NCBI GenBank assembly: GCA_045541535.1
Contig: JAZQJG010000066.1
Location: 11,657 to 75,656 of the forward strand
Origin: Firm-08 sp045541535
GTDB lineage: Bacteria > Bacillota > Clostridia > Oscillospirales > QAKW01
Length of the DNA: 64,000 bases
Direction of reading: 5' to 3'
The position numbers and the translations under genes were made by a program. Below the pieces are notes generated by a model. The model did not search any database and had not been told where the DNA came from. It saw only the letters and a list, made by a program, of their open reading frames with translations. Each line of letters begins with the position of its first letter. Position 1 is the stretch's first letter. This document shows, piece by piece, positions 8,136 to 16,443 of the stretch.

Positions 8136-9419
8136 ATGACGCTGATTGAATTTTTTGACGAAAACCGCATTGAAAACGTGGCCTGCGCTCTGATCTGTAA
8201 GGCGGAGCGGGTATATCTGCTGGGGGGCTCCCCTGCGGGACTGGCTGAGTATTGCAGACGGTATGGGGAGCTGACGGGTAAGGAATTTATTGCCCGCAGT
8301 ATCAACCGCAGTAAGCTGACCGAAACGGTAAAAGAATTGGAAAAGCTGATCCACGAGATCCTTGCCGAGGATGAGGAATGCGTGCTGGAGCTGGCCGGCG
8401 GAGACGATCTCTGTCTGGTGGCCGCCGGTATGGTGGCGGATCGGTTTGAGAGCGGGGTGCGTTTGTGTCGCACCAACGTTCCCCACAGCCGTATCGACAC
8501 CTTTTATCCCGAGAGCAAGAGCTGCAGTGCACCCCTGCGACTGAGCATTGCGGAGAACGTGCGCATATACGGTGGCGGATTGCATCTGACGGAGAACTGG
8601 GATCTGGAGGCTATCCGTCCCACCGCCGAGCTGTTGTGGAGTCTGGGAGAAGAATTTTCCGACTGGAACAGCCGTTGCGAGCTGATGGGGCGGATCCGCG
8701 CCAATTTCCCCGTGGATGCCAATAACAATCCTTTGACCGTGGAAGGGGACAAGACGGGCTATCTGCGCTTCGGCGGGCGGTTTTCCGATATTTGCAATCC
8801 CAATCATCTGGCCCGGCTGACCCGTGCCCAGTTGCAACAAGTGATCGAACTGTTGCAGGCCATCTGGCGGCGGCAGGGGGAGGAAAATCAGGTATTGCGT
8901 TCCCTGTTGGTGGATGAGCAGGCGGGGCTGTTGTATGCGGAATTTGCAAGTGAGAGCGCCAAGCGCTTGCTGGACAAAGCGGGTCAGGTGCTGGAGGTCT
9001 GGCTGGCCTGTCAGCTCAAAGAACTGAAGGAGCCCAAGGCCAAGGTGGGCGGTCCCTTTTTCCAGGATATCTGCGTGGGCGCAGAGCTGGATTGGGACGG
9101 TGTGGCCGAGCCGGACAATTTGCCCGACGTCAATAACGAGATCGACGTTATGGCCATGCGGGGAATGATCCCCATCTTTATTTCCTGCAAAAACGGCAAG
9201 GTCAAAACAGAGGAGTTGTACAAACTCTCCCACGTGGCCGAGCGCTTTGGCGGGGAATATGCCAAAAAGCTGTTGGTGGCCCGCTCTCTGGGAGCGGAGG
9301 ACAACGCCGAGATCAGCTTTGAAAAGCGGGCCAAGGAGATGGGCATCCATCTTATAGAGTTGGACGAACTGGAAAATACACAGCAACTGCTGTGGGAAAT
9401 ACAAAAACATTGTATGTAG
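8136..9419 (+). CDS. Card1/DUF1887-type protein: CARF-like fold plus PD-(D/E)xK nuclease domain
   Basis: The 427-residue protein resembles the DUF1887/Card1 family, in which a Rossmann-like sensor domain controls a C-terminal restriction-endonuclease-fold nuclease. The N-terminal part shows beta strands and a CARF-like turn (ELAGGDDLCLVAAG, around residue 85). The C-terminal part has GQVLEVWLACQL, then NEIDVMAMRG (Asp337) and IFISCKNGKVK (Lys352), matching the D...(E/x)xK nuclease core. Known Card1/Can2 enzymes are activated by cyclic oligoadenylate from type III CRISPR; no CRISPR or cas gene is in this window. It starts 27 bases after prfB and 12 bases before the YbjN gene. The family assignment is from motif recognition; the ligand is unknown. 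Confidence 0.75.
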   Translation: MTLIEFFDENRIENVACALICKAERVYLLGGSPAGLAEYCRRYGELTGKEFIARSINRSKLTETVKELEKLIHEILAEDEECVLELAGGDDLCLVAAGMVADRFESGVRLCRTNVPHSRIDTFYPESKSCSAPLRLSIAENVRIYGGGLHLTENWDLEAIRPTAELLWSLGEEFSDWNSRCELMGRIRANFPVDANNNPLTVEGDKTGYLRFGGRFSDICNPNHLARLTRAQLQQVIELLQAIWRRQGEENQVLRSLLVDEQAGLLYAEFASESAKRLLDKAGQVLEVWLACQLKELKEPKAKVGGPFFQDICVGAELDWDGVAEPDNLPDVNNEIDVMAMRGMIPIFISCKNGKVKTEELYKLSHVAERFGGEYAKKLLVARSLGAEDNAEISFEKRAKEMGIHLIELDELENTQQLLWEIQKHCM

Positions 9420-9431
9420 AGGAGAAAAAAT

Positions 9432-9899
9432 ATGGGACTCAACAAAAGTGATCTGATCTTTGCCGCACTGCAGGCGGCGCTCAACAAAATTGATTGGAAG
9501 TACCGTGTACGGGAAAACAGCAGAATGATCGTCAGCGGTATGAGAGGGGACGATCTGCCCATTGACGTAAAGATCGACGTCAGAGAGGATATGGAGACCA
9601 TTCTTTACGTTTCCGTCCTGCCCTTTGAGGTACCGGCTGAAAAGCGTATGGAGATGTGTACGGCCCTCAACGTCACCAACTACGTATTAAGGGACGGTTG
9701 CTTTTCCATGGATATGGCCGACGGCAACGTGTTGTTTAAGCTGACCACCTGCTATCACGATTGTAACGTGGGAATGGGTCTGTACGTCCATTATCTGGAG
9801 CGTATGTGCGCCACGGTGGATCATTTTGACCGCAAATTGTACGAGCTGTCCACCGGTGAGATCACCTTGAAGGATTATATTGCTTTTGTGATGGAATAA
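9432..9899 (+). CDS. YbjN-domain protein
   Basis: This 155-residue protein matches the YbjN family (type III secretion chaperone-like fold) whose biochemical role is unsettled. The typical core is visible: ILYVSVLPFEVPAEKRMEMCTALNVTNYVLRDGCFSMD, then GNVLFKLTTCYHDC, and a C-terminal helix LERMCATVDHFDRKLYEL. There is no signal peptide or membrane segment. A GGAG site precedes the ATG by 8 bases. It sits between the nuclease-like gene and two larger related genes with gaps of 12 and 4 bases, so all are probably one transcript. Confidence 0.75.
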   Translation: MGLNKSDLIFAALQAALNKIDWKYRVRENSRMIVSGMRGDDLPIDVKIDVREDMETILYVSVLPFEVPAEKRMEMCTALNVTNYVLRDGCFSMDMADGNVLFKLTTCYHDCNVGMGLYVHYLERMCATVDHFDRKLYELSTGEITLKDYIAFVME

Positions 9900-9903
9900 A
9901 AAC

Positions 9904-10806
9904 GTGACCGGAGAAGAAATCTATCAAACAATAGAGGCGGCCTTGGTACAGAGAAACTGTACCGTTCGGCGGCAACAGGTATACGGTGTGCAATGGCTGG
10001 AAGCCGTGCGAAGGTCGGGGGATAGCGTAAGGGTGCAGTACTTGCAGTGGGAGAACGTATCGGAACTGGAGTTTACCGTTGCGTTGGCCACCCCGATCAA
10101 AAAGGAAAATACGGTTACGACCTGTGTGTTGGCCTCCCGCCCCCTCTACCCGTTCACCGTGGAAGGGAATCGGGTTTTGTACCGTCGGCGGTTTGCGTTG
10201 TCGGAGCCGGTGGACACCGAATATCTTATCCGCGCTCTGGAACGGATGTGGGCGGTTACGGATCGGTACGTTTGGTATTTTGCGGCGGTGGACGTTACGG
10301 CACAGCCAAAGCAGGTGTTGCCGGAGGATTTGCCGCCCATCAGCCATTCGTCAGACCGTCTGCAGGAGGCGGATTCCGAGAACTTTGTGGGCCTTGGGGA
10401 GGCATTTGAACAGGCAGGCTGTTACGTGGAAGCGCGGGACGGCCGCTTTGCCGCCACCCCGGAGGGCGGCTTTCCGTATATGGTATATCGGGAGCCGGAG
10501 TCGGCACAGTTGCGCATCTGCTATCGATTGGGGCGGATCCCACGGCACAAGCGGGCGGCGGCCTGCGTCCTTCGTTGCGCCCTGCAACGGGAGATGGAGG
10601 GCCTTTATCTGCAATTTGACGTGGATGATGGGACGTTGGAGCTTTGTTATGAGTTACCCTACTACGCCGCCCCGGAAAATGATTTCATCGCCTTGGTTTT
10701 GAAAAGACTCTTTCGGCAACGTCGGAGGACAACGCGCTTTTTTAACCGATTAAACGACGGTTGTCCCCTGGGGGAGCTGTTGGAGGAACTGGGAGGTTTG
10801 GGATGA
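9904..10806 (+). CDS. Hypothetical protein, probable double YbjN-like protein
   Basis: The 300-residue product starts at GTG (9904), four bases after the YbjN stop, with only a weak ribosome binding site; translational coupling is likely. I see two segments with YbjN-like pattern. The first, residues 1-125, has LEFTVALATPIKKENTVTTCVLASR and LIRALERMWAVTDRYVWYF. The second, residues 155-295, has LRICYRLGRIPRHKRAAACVLRCALQREMEGLYLQFDVDDGTLELCYELPY. The similarity is weak and rests on pattern (strand, KRA-type helix, then strand DDGTL). It is cytosolic. Its stop overlaps the next gene by four bases. Confidence 0.6.
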   Translation: MTGEEIYQTIEAALVQRNCTVRRQQVYGVQWLEAVRRSGDSVRVQYLQWENVSELEFTVALATPIKKENTVTTCVLASRPLYPFTVEGNRVLYRRRFALSEPVDTEYLIRALERMWAVTDRYVWYFAAVDVTAQPKQVLPEDLPPISHSSDRLQEADSENFVGLGEAFEQAGCYVEARDGRFAATPEGGFPYMVYREPESAQLRICYRLGRIPRHKRAAACVLRCALQREMEGLYLQFDVDDGTLELCYELPYYAAPENDFIALVLKRLFRQRRRTTRFFNRLNDGCPLGELLEELGGLG

Positions 10807-11699
10807 GCGCCAACGAACAACTGCTGGAATGTTTTGGAAAAGTATTGGCAGAACAAGGAATTTATTGCAGATTGGAGCATTCTGCGTTGGTGGGGAGCGA
10901 GCCCTATCCCGTGTTGGTGCGGGCGGAGGGGTATTCGCTGAACGTTCGCATCGGCTACGGCCCCGCCAACGGACGGCAGCATTACGTGAAAACGGCGGTG
11001 CAATTGGCACGGGCCGGCGCATTTTGCGACACCGGCGGCACCTTTTGCCAAACAGAGGCGGCAGCGCCGGAATATCGCCGTACCTTTGTTTTTATCTACG
11101 ATCCTACGCCGGACGTGCTGGAGGCTTGGGCGGAACAGCTTTTGCGCATTATGCATGGGTTTCGCGGCTTTATTTATGAGGGCAAGCCCATTGCATATCT
11201 GCCCGATCAACCCTTACGTTATAACGACAATCCCGAATTTTTGGGGCGGCTGGCACGGCGTAATATGCAACGGATGAAGCGATTTTTGATACAAGAGGAC
11301 TTGCCCGCCACCGAACGGGACAATATGCTGGGCTGTGCCCTGCCGGAGGGAAGCGTTTTTACGATACAGCCAAACGTCAACGGACAGTTTTTGCTGGTGA
11401 GCAGTCAACGGATTGACGTTCCCGATCATAAACTGGCATTGGCGGCGGCCTTTCAGGCCTTGCTCAATACCCGTATCGAGCCCTTTTACGTGGACACCCA
11501 TCTGGAGGAGGGCTGGTTGCGGCTCTGCCTGACGCTGGATTATGCCGGTGGCACCCCCATCGCCTCGGAGAAGATGACCCTGTTGCGGGAATTTTCGGAA
11601 ACGACGGAGCGGTTGAAGGAACTGTACAACACGCTGTTTCGGGAGGAAACGGACGTGCGTGCCCTGTGGCAAAGCATATATAACAGTGGACTGAAATAA
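10803..11699 (+). CDS. Hypothetical protein, probable double YbjN-like protein
   Basis: The 298-residue product begins MSANEQLLECFGKVLAEQG at an ATG overlapping the previous stop (ATGA). It appears to be a diverged paralogue of the preceding gene. The N-terminal half has VLVRAEGYSLNVRIGYG and ends LEAWAEQLLRIMHGF. The C-terminal half has FTIQPNVNGQFLLVSS, DHKLALAAAFQALLNTRIEPFYVDTHLEEGWLRLCLTLDY and a terminal helix. No catalytic motif, signal or membrane segment is seen. It is followed after 10 bases by the RyR gene. Confidence 0.6.
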   Translation: MSANEQLLECFGKVLAEQGIYCRLEHSALVGSEPYPVLVRAEGYSLNVRIGYGPANGRQHYVKTAVQLARAGAFCDTGGTFCQTEAAAPEYRRTFVFIYDPTPDVLEAWAEQLLRIMHGFRGFIYEGKPIAYLPDQPLRYNDNPEFLGRLARRNMQRMKRFLIQEDLPATERDNMLGCALPEGSVFTIQPNVNGQFLLVSSQRIDVPDHKLALAAAFQALLNTRIEPFYVDTHLEEGWLRLCLTLDYAGGTPIASEKMTLLREFSETTERLKELYNTLFREETDVRALWQSIYNSGLK

Positions 11700-11709
11700 A
11701 GGAGAGGCT

Positions 11710-12243
11710 ATGTATACACCCCAACCCACCAAAACCGACCATATCACCCTGCCCGAAACGCTGTTACCCCTGCGGGAAAAGCTGGCGGAAAACGTCCATC
11801 GGGTATGGATGGAGACCCGCCTGTCCCAGGGCTGGCGCTATGGCCCCCGTCGGGACGACGAGCAACTGACCCATCCGGGGCTGGTGCCCTACGGGGAGTT
11901 GTCCGAATCGGAAAAGCGGTTTGATCGGGCCACCGCGCTGGGGACTCTTCGGCTGATTTTGGCGCTGGGCTATCGGATAATTGCCGATGAGCAGACCGAG
12001 GGATTTCCGCCTGAGCTCTACCAACTGCAGGAGCAGATTGCCGAGGATATCCACGACATCTGGTCCAAGGGACGGCTGGAGCAGGGCTGGCGTTACGGCC
12101 CGGCGCGCAATGATGAAACGAAGGAGCACCCCTGTCTGGTGCCCTACGAGGAGCTCAGCGAGGAGGAAAAGGAATACGACCGCCGTACCGCCTTTGAGAC
12201 CTTATCCCTGATCCTTGCATTAGGTTATAAAATTTATAAATAA
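11710..12243 (+). CDS. Tandem RyR-domain protein
   Basis: The 177-residue protein is two copies of the RyR domain first described in animal ryanodine receptors. Copy 1 (residues ~20-90) has NVHRVWMETRLSQGWRYGP, HPGLVPYGELSESEKRFDR and LILALGYRI. Copy 2 (residues ~105-177) has DIHDIWSKGRLEQGWRYGP, HPCLVPYEELSEEEKEYDR and LILALGYKI. The GWRYGP, HPxLVPY and LxLALGY motifs are nearly identical between copies. There is no other domain. It has an AAGGAG ribosome binding site and is the last gene before a strong terminator. RyR domains are thought to bind small ligands or peptides; the ligand here is unknown. A related tail occurs on the membrane protein at 16444-18978. Confidence 0.88.
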   Translation: MYTPQPTKTDHITLPETLLPLREKLAENVHRVWMETRLSQGWRYGPRRDDEQLTHPGLVPYGELSESEKRFDRATALGTLRLILALGYRIIADEQTEGFPPELYQLQEQIAEDIHDIWSKGRLEQGWRYGPARNDETKEHPCLVPYEELSEEEKEYDRRTAFETLSLILALGYKIYK

Positions 12244-12251
12244 CGAGTAAG

Positions 12252-12284
12252 ACCGCCGTGGGAACGCCACGGCGGTTTTTTATT
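12252..12284 (+). terminator. Terminator after the RyR gene
   Basis: A hairpin with stem ACCGCCGTGG/CCACGGCGGT is followed by TTTTTTATTT. It separates the prfB-to-RyR transcript from the promoter of the AAA+ protease gene. Confidence 0.88.
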
Positions 12285-12286
12285 TG

Positions 12287-12315
12287 TTGACAGTATATCA
12301 ATAAAATTATATAAT
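12287..12315 (+). promoter_or_regulatory. Strong promoter of the AAA+ protease gene
   Basis: TTGACA (12287-12292) and TATAAT (12310-12315) match consensus exactly with a 17-base spacer. The start site would lie about 35 bases ahead of the 12356 ATG. Confidence 0.85.
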
Positions 12316-12355
12316 TGTTCTATATATTGACAAATTCTGCAAAGGAAGTGCTTGT

Positions 12356-15300
12356 ATGAATAAAAGTAAAGCTTTAAGGGCAATGATGCTGACCGCTCTG
12401 CGCCGCACGGCGGCCTCCGGTATTTATAAAATTACGCCGGAGCAATTTTTACTTTGTGTGGCGGAGATCGATACGCTGAACGCCGATTCGGAAGTGATGC
12501 GGGCGGTGGATCTGCTACGTCACAGGGCGGAGAATTTTGAGCGTTTTCAACAGGCACTGCAATATTTTCTTCGTTTAAAGCAGGGAGAGCCTGCGGAATT
12601 TGACGAGGCGCTGGAGCGTGCCGAAGAGAGAAGTCAGGCGGCGGAAAAAACGGAACTGACGCTGGATGCGCTGGTGGAGGAAATCCTGGAGGAGCCCGGC
12701 CGTAACGTGGGCTTTGCTCTGCTGTGTGAAGAAGCGGAGCTGGAATTGTTGCGGGCAGAACTGGAAGAGGAGGCGCAAGGGGCGTCTTCCGGCCGGGAGC
12801 GCACGGATGAGGAACTGTTGCAACTGCTGGAACGGTTACATCAGGTGGAACAGGAGGAAATGGCGGAGCTGATGGGAGCTCTCAATCCGGCGGATCTGGA
12901 ACGGTTGGGCGAACTGCTTACCGAGCAGCATCCGGAGGTTTTGGAGGAGGATCCGGACCGTACCTATACCGATGAGGAACTGTGGGCGCTGTGGGAGCAA
13001 ATGGACGAAGCGGACGGCGACGAGGTAGACCGTGTTTTGGAGAGTTTGCCCCCCGCGGATCTGAAGCGTCTGGTGGAACTGATTGAGGAAAAGCGAGAGG
13101 ATCTGCTCACCGAACTGGCGGTGGATTTGGCAAATATGGAAGAAAAGGCGAAGGCGGAGGATTCCGCATCCGAGCTTTCGGTGGAGGAAAAGGCGAAACG
13201 TGCCATTCTCACCCTGGACCGTATGATGAAACAGGGGGATCACGTGGGGGCCTTCACAATGATCCAGAACACCGAGCCGCCCGTGGCTATGGAGATCATT
13301 TCTTTGATGCAACAGGCCGGTATGTTGGAGGAGGATGCCGCCGAGCAGTTGCGATATGCGCTGGGCGGCGAGGAAGCCCTGCAACAGAAACCCGAAGATA
13401 TGGAAGAAAACAAAGGAGCCGAGGAGCCCCGTGCAACGGGCAAACTCTCGGACTTTTTGGCAGAGCTTTTGGGCACCGCCATGGCAGAGGCTGAAGAAGT
13501 GCTTGGGGAGGAGACCGAACAGGTGATCACCGAGAAAGAGGAGGCGGCAGACGTTGACGCCATCACCCGACTGGTGACCCGTGTCAACGACATTCGCACC
13601 AAGCTCCTTGGCAAGGTATTTGGTCAGGAGCACGCCGTGGACGTGTGTGTGACCGGTTTGTTTAATGCGGAGTTTGCCGCCCTCACCGGTCACGAGACCA
13701 ACAAGCCCCGGGCCACCTTCCTCTTTGCCGGACCTCCCGGCGTGGGTAAGACCTATCTGGCTGAATCTATGGCTGAGCTGATGGGACTGCCCTATCTGCG
13801 GGTGGATATGAGCGAGTTTGGTAATTATCACGGCTCCGAGCGCTTTAGAAACGTTCTTCAATTCGTGAAGGAAAAGCCCAAAAGCGTTATTTTGTTTGAC
13901 GAGATCGAGAAGGCCAACGGCGAGGTTATCAATCTGTTTTTGCAGATTCTGGACGCCGGCAGAGGCGGCGAGGCGCCCCGTGCGGTCAGCTTTGCCGAGA
14001 CCTATCTCTTTTTTACCACCAACGTGGGTCGGGGGCTGTACGAGGGCACCGATCAGACCGATCTCTCCGGCAACAGCCGCAAGGTGATCCTGCGGGCCTT
14101 GGAGCAGGAGATCAATCCCCAGACCCGTCAGCCTATGTTCCCGGCGGCCATCTGTTCCCGCTTTGCCACCGGTAACGTGGTGATGTTCAATCACCTGCCC
14201 GCCCACCAGCTTTGTCGCATTGCCAAGGACGTGATCCTGCGGCGGGCAGAGGGTGTGGCCAACAAGATGAATCTGCAGGCGGAATTCGACCCTGCCGTTT
14301 TTTCCACCGTTCTTTTTGCCCAGGGCGGTCGGGCCGACGGCCGTACGGTAACCGCCTGTGCCAACGCCTTCTTTGAGGGTGAGCTGTACGAGCTGTTCCG
14401 TATGGTCCACAGCAAGGCGGAGGACAAGAAGATCGGCAACATCCGTCGGGTGCGCTTTACCCTGGAAATGCCCGAGGATGAAGAACTCCGCAAGCTGTAC
14501 GTGGCAGAGGAAAAAATGAAGGTGCTGATGTTTGCCGATTCCCTGACCGGCGCCCTGCAACGCCCTGCCTGTAACCAATGTGAAATTCTGACCGTGGATA
14601 ATATTCCCCAGATGGAGCTGCTGTTGGCCACCGAGCCCATCCGTCTGGTGCTGTGCGATATTTCCTACGGTTTTAAAACCAGTGATTATCTCAACACCGA
14701 GGATTGCAGCTCCCGTGGACGGGATTGCTTTAAAAGACTGCGGGAGCGGCATCCCGCTTTGCCCGTTTATCTGCTCCACGACGGTTTGAGTGACGAGGAA
14801 AAGGTTTCCTTTACCCGTGAAGGGGCCAGAGGATTTTTTGAGAAAACTGCCATCCATCATCCGGAGACCATGACGGCCTTGGACGAGATCGCCCTGCAGC
14901 TTCATCAGCAGGAGAGTATGTACGCCCTGGCCAGTACCAATCGTATGGTGGATTATGAAACGGCCCAGCGGATCTCCGAGGACGGCGAGAGCTGTGAGAT
15001 CCGTATCTTTGATCTGTGCACTCGGGTCAACGTGGACGCCGAGGATCGCGACAGCGTGCTCTCCGCCTTGGAAAAACCGGACGTAAACTTCGCCGACGTG
15101 ATCGGCGCCAAGGATGCCAAGGAAGAACTGCAGTTCTTTGTCAATTACCTGCGGGATCCCAAGGCCTTCCGCAAAAGCGGGACCAAGGCGCCCAAAGGCG
15201 TTCTGCTCTACGGCCCTCCCGGCACCGGTAAGACTATGCTGGCCAAGGCCATGGCCAACGAATCCGGCGTCACCTTTATTGCCAGTGAGGGCAACGCCTT

Positions 15301-16399
15301 TTTGAAAAAATGGGTGGGCGAGGGCCCGCAAAAGGTGCACGAGCTGTTTGCCACCGCCCGTAAATATGCGCCCGCCATTATTTTCGTGGACGAGATTGAC
15401 GTGATCGGCAAGGAGCGCTCGGGAGACGACGGCACCGGCTACAAGCCTGACGATATTCTCACCGCGTTTCTGGCCGAGATGGACGGCTTTGCCGCCAACC
15501 CCGACAAGCCGGTCTTTGTACTGGCCGCCACCAATTACAGCGTGGAGGCGGGCAATGCCAAGAGTCTGGACGGAGCGCTGTTGCGGCGCTTCGACCGGCG
15601 GATCCTGGTGGATCTGCCGGATAAGGAGGAACGGTTGCGCTATCTTAAACTGCGCACCGAAAAGGATACCTTCTTTAAGGTCAGCCAGGCGCAACTGGAG
15701 AGTCTGGCCGCCCGTTCGGCGGGGATGAGCCCCGCTTTGCTGGAGGGTGTGCTGGAAATGGCCAAGAGAGAAGCTCTCAAGGACGGCGCTTCCGCAGTGG
15801 ACGACAATATGCTGGACCGTGCCTTTGAGACCTACAACAGCGGAGAGGAAAAGGTGTGGAATCCCGATCAGCTGGAGCGGGTGGCCTATCACGAGGCAGG
15901 ACACGCCTTGCTGAGCTGGCTGGCGGGGGACAAGCCCACCTACATCACCATCGTGGCCCGTGGCAATCACGGCGGCTATATGCAACACGGTGATAACGAG
16001 GGCAAGGCCATCTTCACCAAGGATGAATTGTTGGCGCGCATTCGCACCTCTTTGGGTGGACGGGCCGCCGAACTGCTACATTACGGCGACAAAGACGGCG
16101 TAACCACCGGCGCCTCCGGTGATCTGGCCTCGGCCACCGAGCTTGCTACCCATCTGGTTTGCTCCTACGGTATGGACGCCGACTTCGGTCTGGCGGTGAT
16201 TTCCCCCGAAGCGGCCTATAAGGGCGGCTTGGCGGAAGAAATCCGCGCCACCGTTAACGTCTTGCTTCAGGAACAGTTGACCCGGGCCATCGGGCTGTTG
16301 CAGGAGCATCAGAACAAACTGGAGGCTATGGTGGAGCGCTTGTTGGACTGCAACCACCTGACTGCCGAAAAAATCGAGCAGATCTTTGCTGAAAATTAA
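12356..16399 (+). CDS. Giant fusion: ClpB-type AAA+, receiver-like domain, FtsH-type AAA+ and M41 zinc protease
   Basis: The 1347-residue protein has four parts. Residues 1-400 are acidic and helical with a tandem repeat (ALNPADLERLGELL and SLPPADLKRLVELI). Residues ~420-660 are a ClpA/B D2-type ATPase with Walker A GPPGVGKT (Lys465) and Walker B ILFDEIEKA. Residues ~720-840 resemble a response-regulator receiver, retaining Asp768 (LVLCDIS) and Lys830 (GFFEK). Residues ~905-1345 are FtsH-like: Walker A GPPGTGKT (Lys959), IIFVDEID, then the M41 zinc site HEAGH (residues 1179-1183) and GASGDL with a likely third ligand Asp1256. Unlike FtsH there is no transmembrane helix. A canonical ftsH is also present at 33212, so this is an additional, specialised protease. 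The membrane protein gene follows after 44 bases. The domain calls are firm except the receiver, which is tentative. Confidence 0.88.
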   Translation: MNKSKALRAMMLTALRRTAASGIYKITPEQFLLCVAEIDTLNADSEVMRAVDLLRHRAENFERFQQALQYFLRLKQGEPAEFDEALERAEERSQAAEKTELTLDALVEEILEEPGRNVGFALLCEEAELELLRAELEEEAQGASSGRERTDEELLQLLERLHQVEQEEMAELMGALNPADLERLGELLTEQHPEVLEEDPDRTYTDEELWALWEQMDEADGDEVDRVLESLPPADLKRLVELIEEKREDLLTELAVDLANMEEKAKAEDSASELSVEEKAKRAILTLDRMMKQGDHVGAFTMIQNTEPPVAMEIISLMQQAGMLEEDAAEQLRYALGGEEALQQKPEDMEENKGAEEPRATGKLSDFLAELLGTAMAEAEEVLGEETEQVITEKEEAADVDAITRLVTRVNDIRTKLLGKVFGQEHAVDVCVTGLFNAEFAALTGHETNKPRATFLFAGPPGVGKTYLAESMAELMGLPYLRVDMSEFGNYHGSERFRNVLQFVKEKPKSVILFDEIEKANGEVINLFLQILDAGRGGEAPRAVSFAETYLFFTTNVGRGLYEGTDQTDLSGNSRKVILRALEQEINPQTRQPMFPAAICSRFATGNVVMFNHLPAHQLCRIAKDVILRRAEGVANKMNLQAEFDPAVFSTVLFAQGGRADGRTVTACANAFFEGELYELFRMVHSKAEDKKIGNIRRVRFTLEMPEDEELRKLYVAEEKMKVLMFADSLTGALQRPACNQCEILTVDNIPQMELLLATEPIRLVLCDISYGFKTSDYLNTEDCSSRGRDCFKRLRERHPALPVYLLHDGLSDEEKVSFTREGARGFFEKTAIHHPETMTALDEIALQLHQQESMYALASTNRMVDYETAQRISEDGESCEIRIFDLCTRVNVDAEDRDSVLSALEKPDVNFADVIGAKDAKEELQFFVNYLRDPKAFRKSGTKAPKGVLLYGPPGTGKTMLAKAMANESGVTFIASEGNAFLKKWVGEGPQKVHELFATARKYAPAIIFVDEIDVIGKERSGDDGTGYKPDDILTAFLAEMDGFAANPDKPVFVLAATNYSVEAGNAKSLDGALLRRFDRRILVDLPDKEERLRYLKLRTEKDTFFKVSQAQLESLAARSAGMSPALLEGVLEMAKREALKDGASAVDDNMLDRAFETYNSGEEKVWNPDQLERVAYHEAGHALLSWLAGDKPTYITIVARGNHGGYMQHGDNEGKAIFTKDELLARIRTSLGGRAAELLHYGDKDGVTTGASGDLASATELATHLVCSYGMDADFGLAVISPEAAYKGGLAEEIRATVNVLLQEQLTRAIGLLQEHQNKLEAMVERLLDCNHLTAEKIEQIFAEN

Positions 16400-16443
16400 C
16401 CCTGTTCCCGACGGGCCTCGCCCGTCGGGGGAAAGGATATGAT

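Noticed and set aside
7011..9410. A 799-codon minus-strand open frame over prfB and the DUF1887 gene
   Set aside because: It is antisense to two well-supported genes and has no family resemblance.
12836..15988. A 1050-codon open frame on the minus strand
   Set aside because: It is antisense to the AAA+/M41 fusion gene, lacks recognisable domains and is rich in His, Gln and Gly, as expected from reading a high-GC3 gene in reverse.
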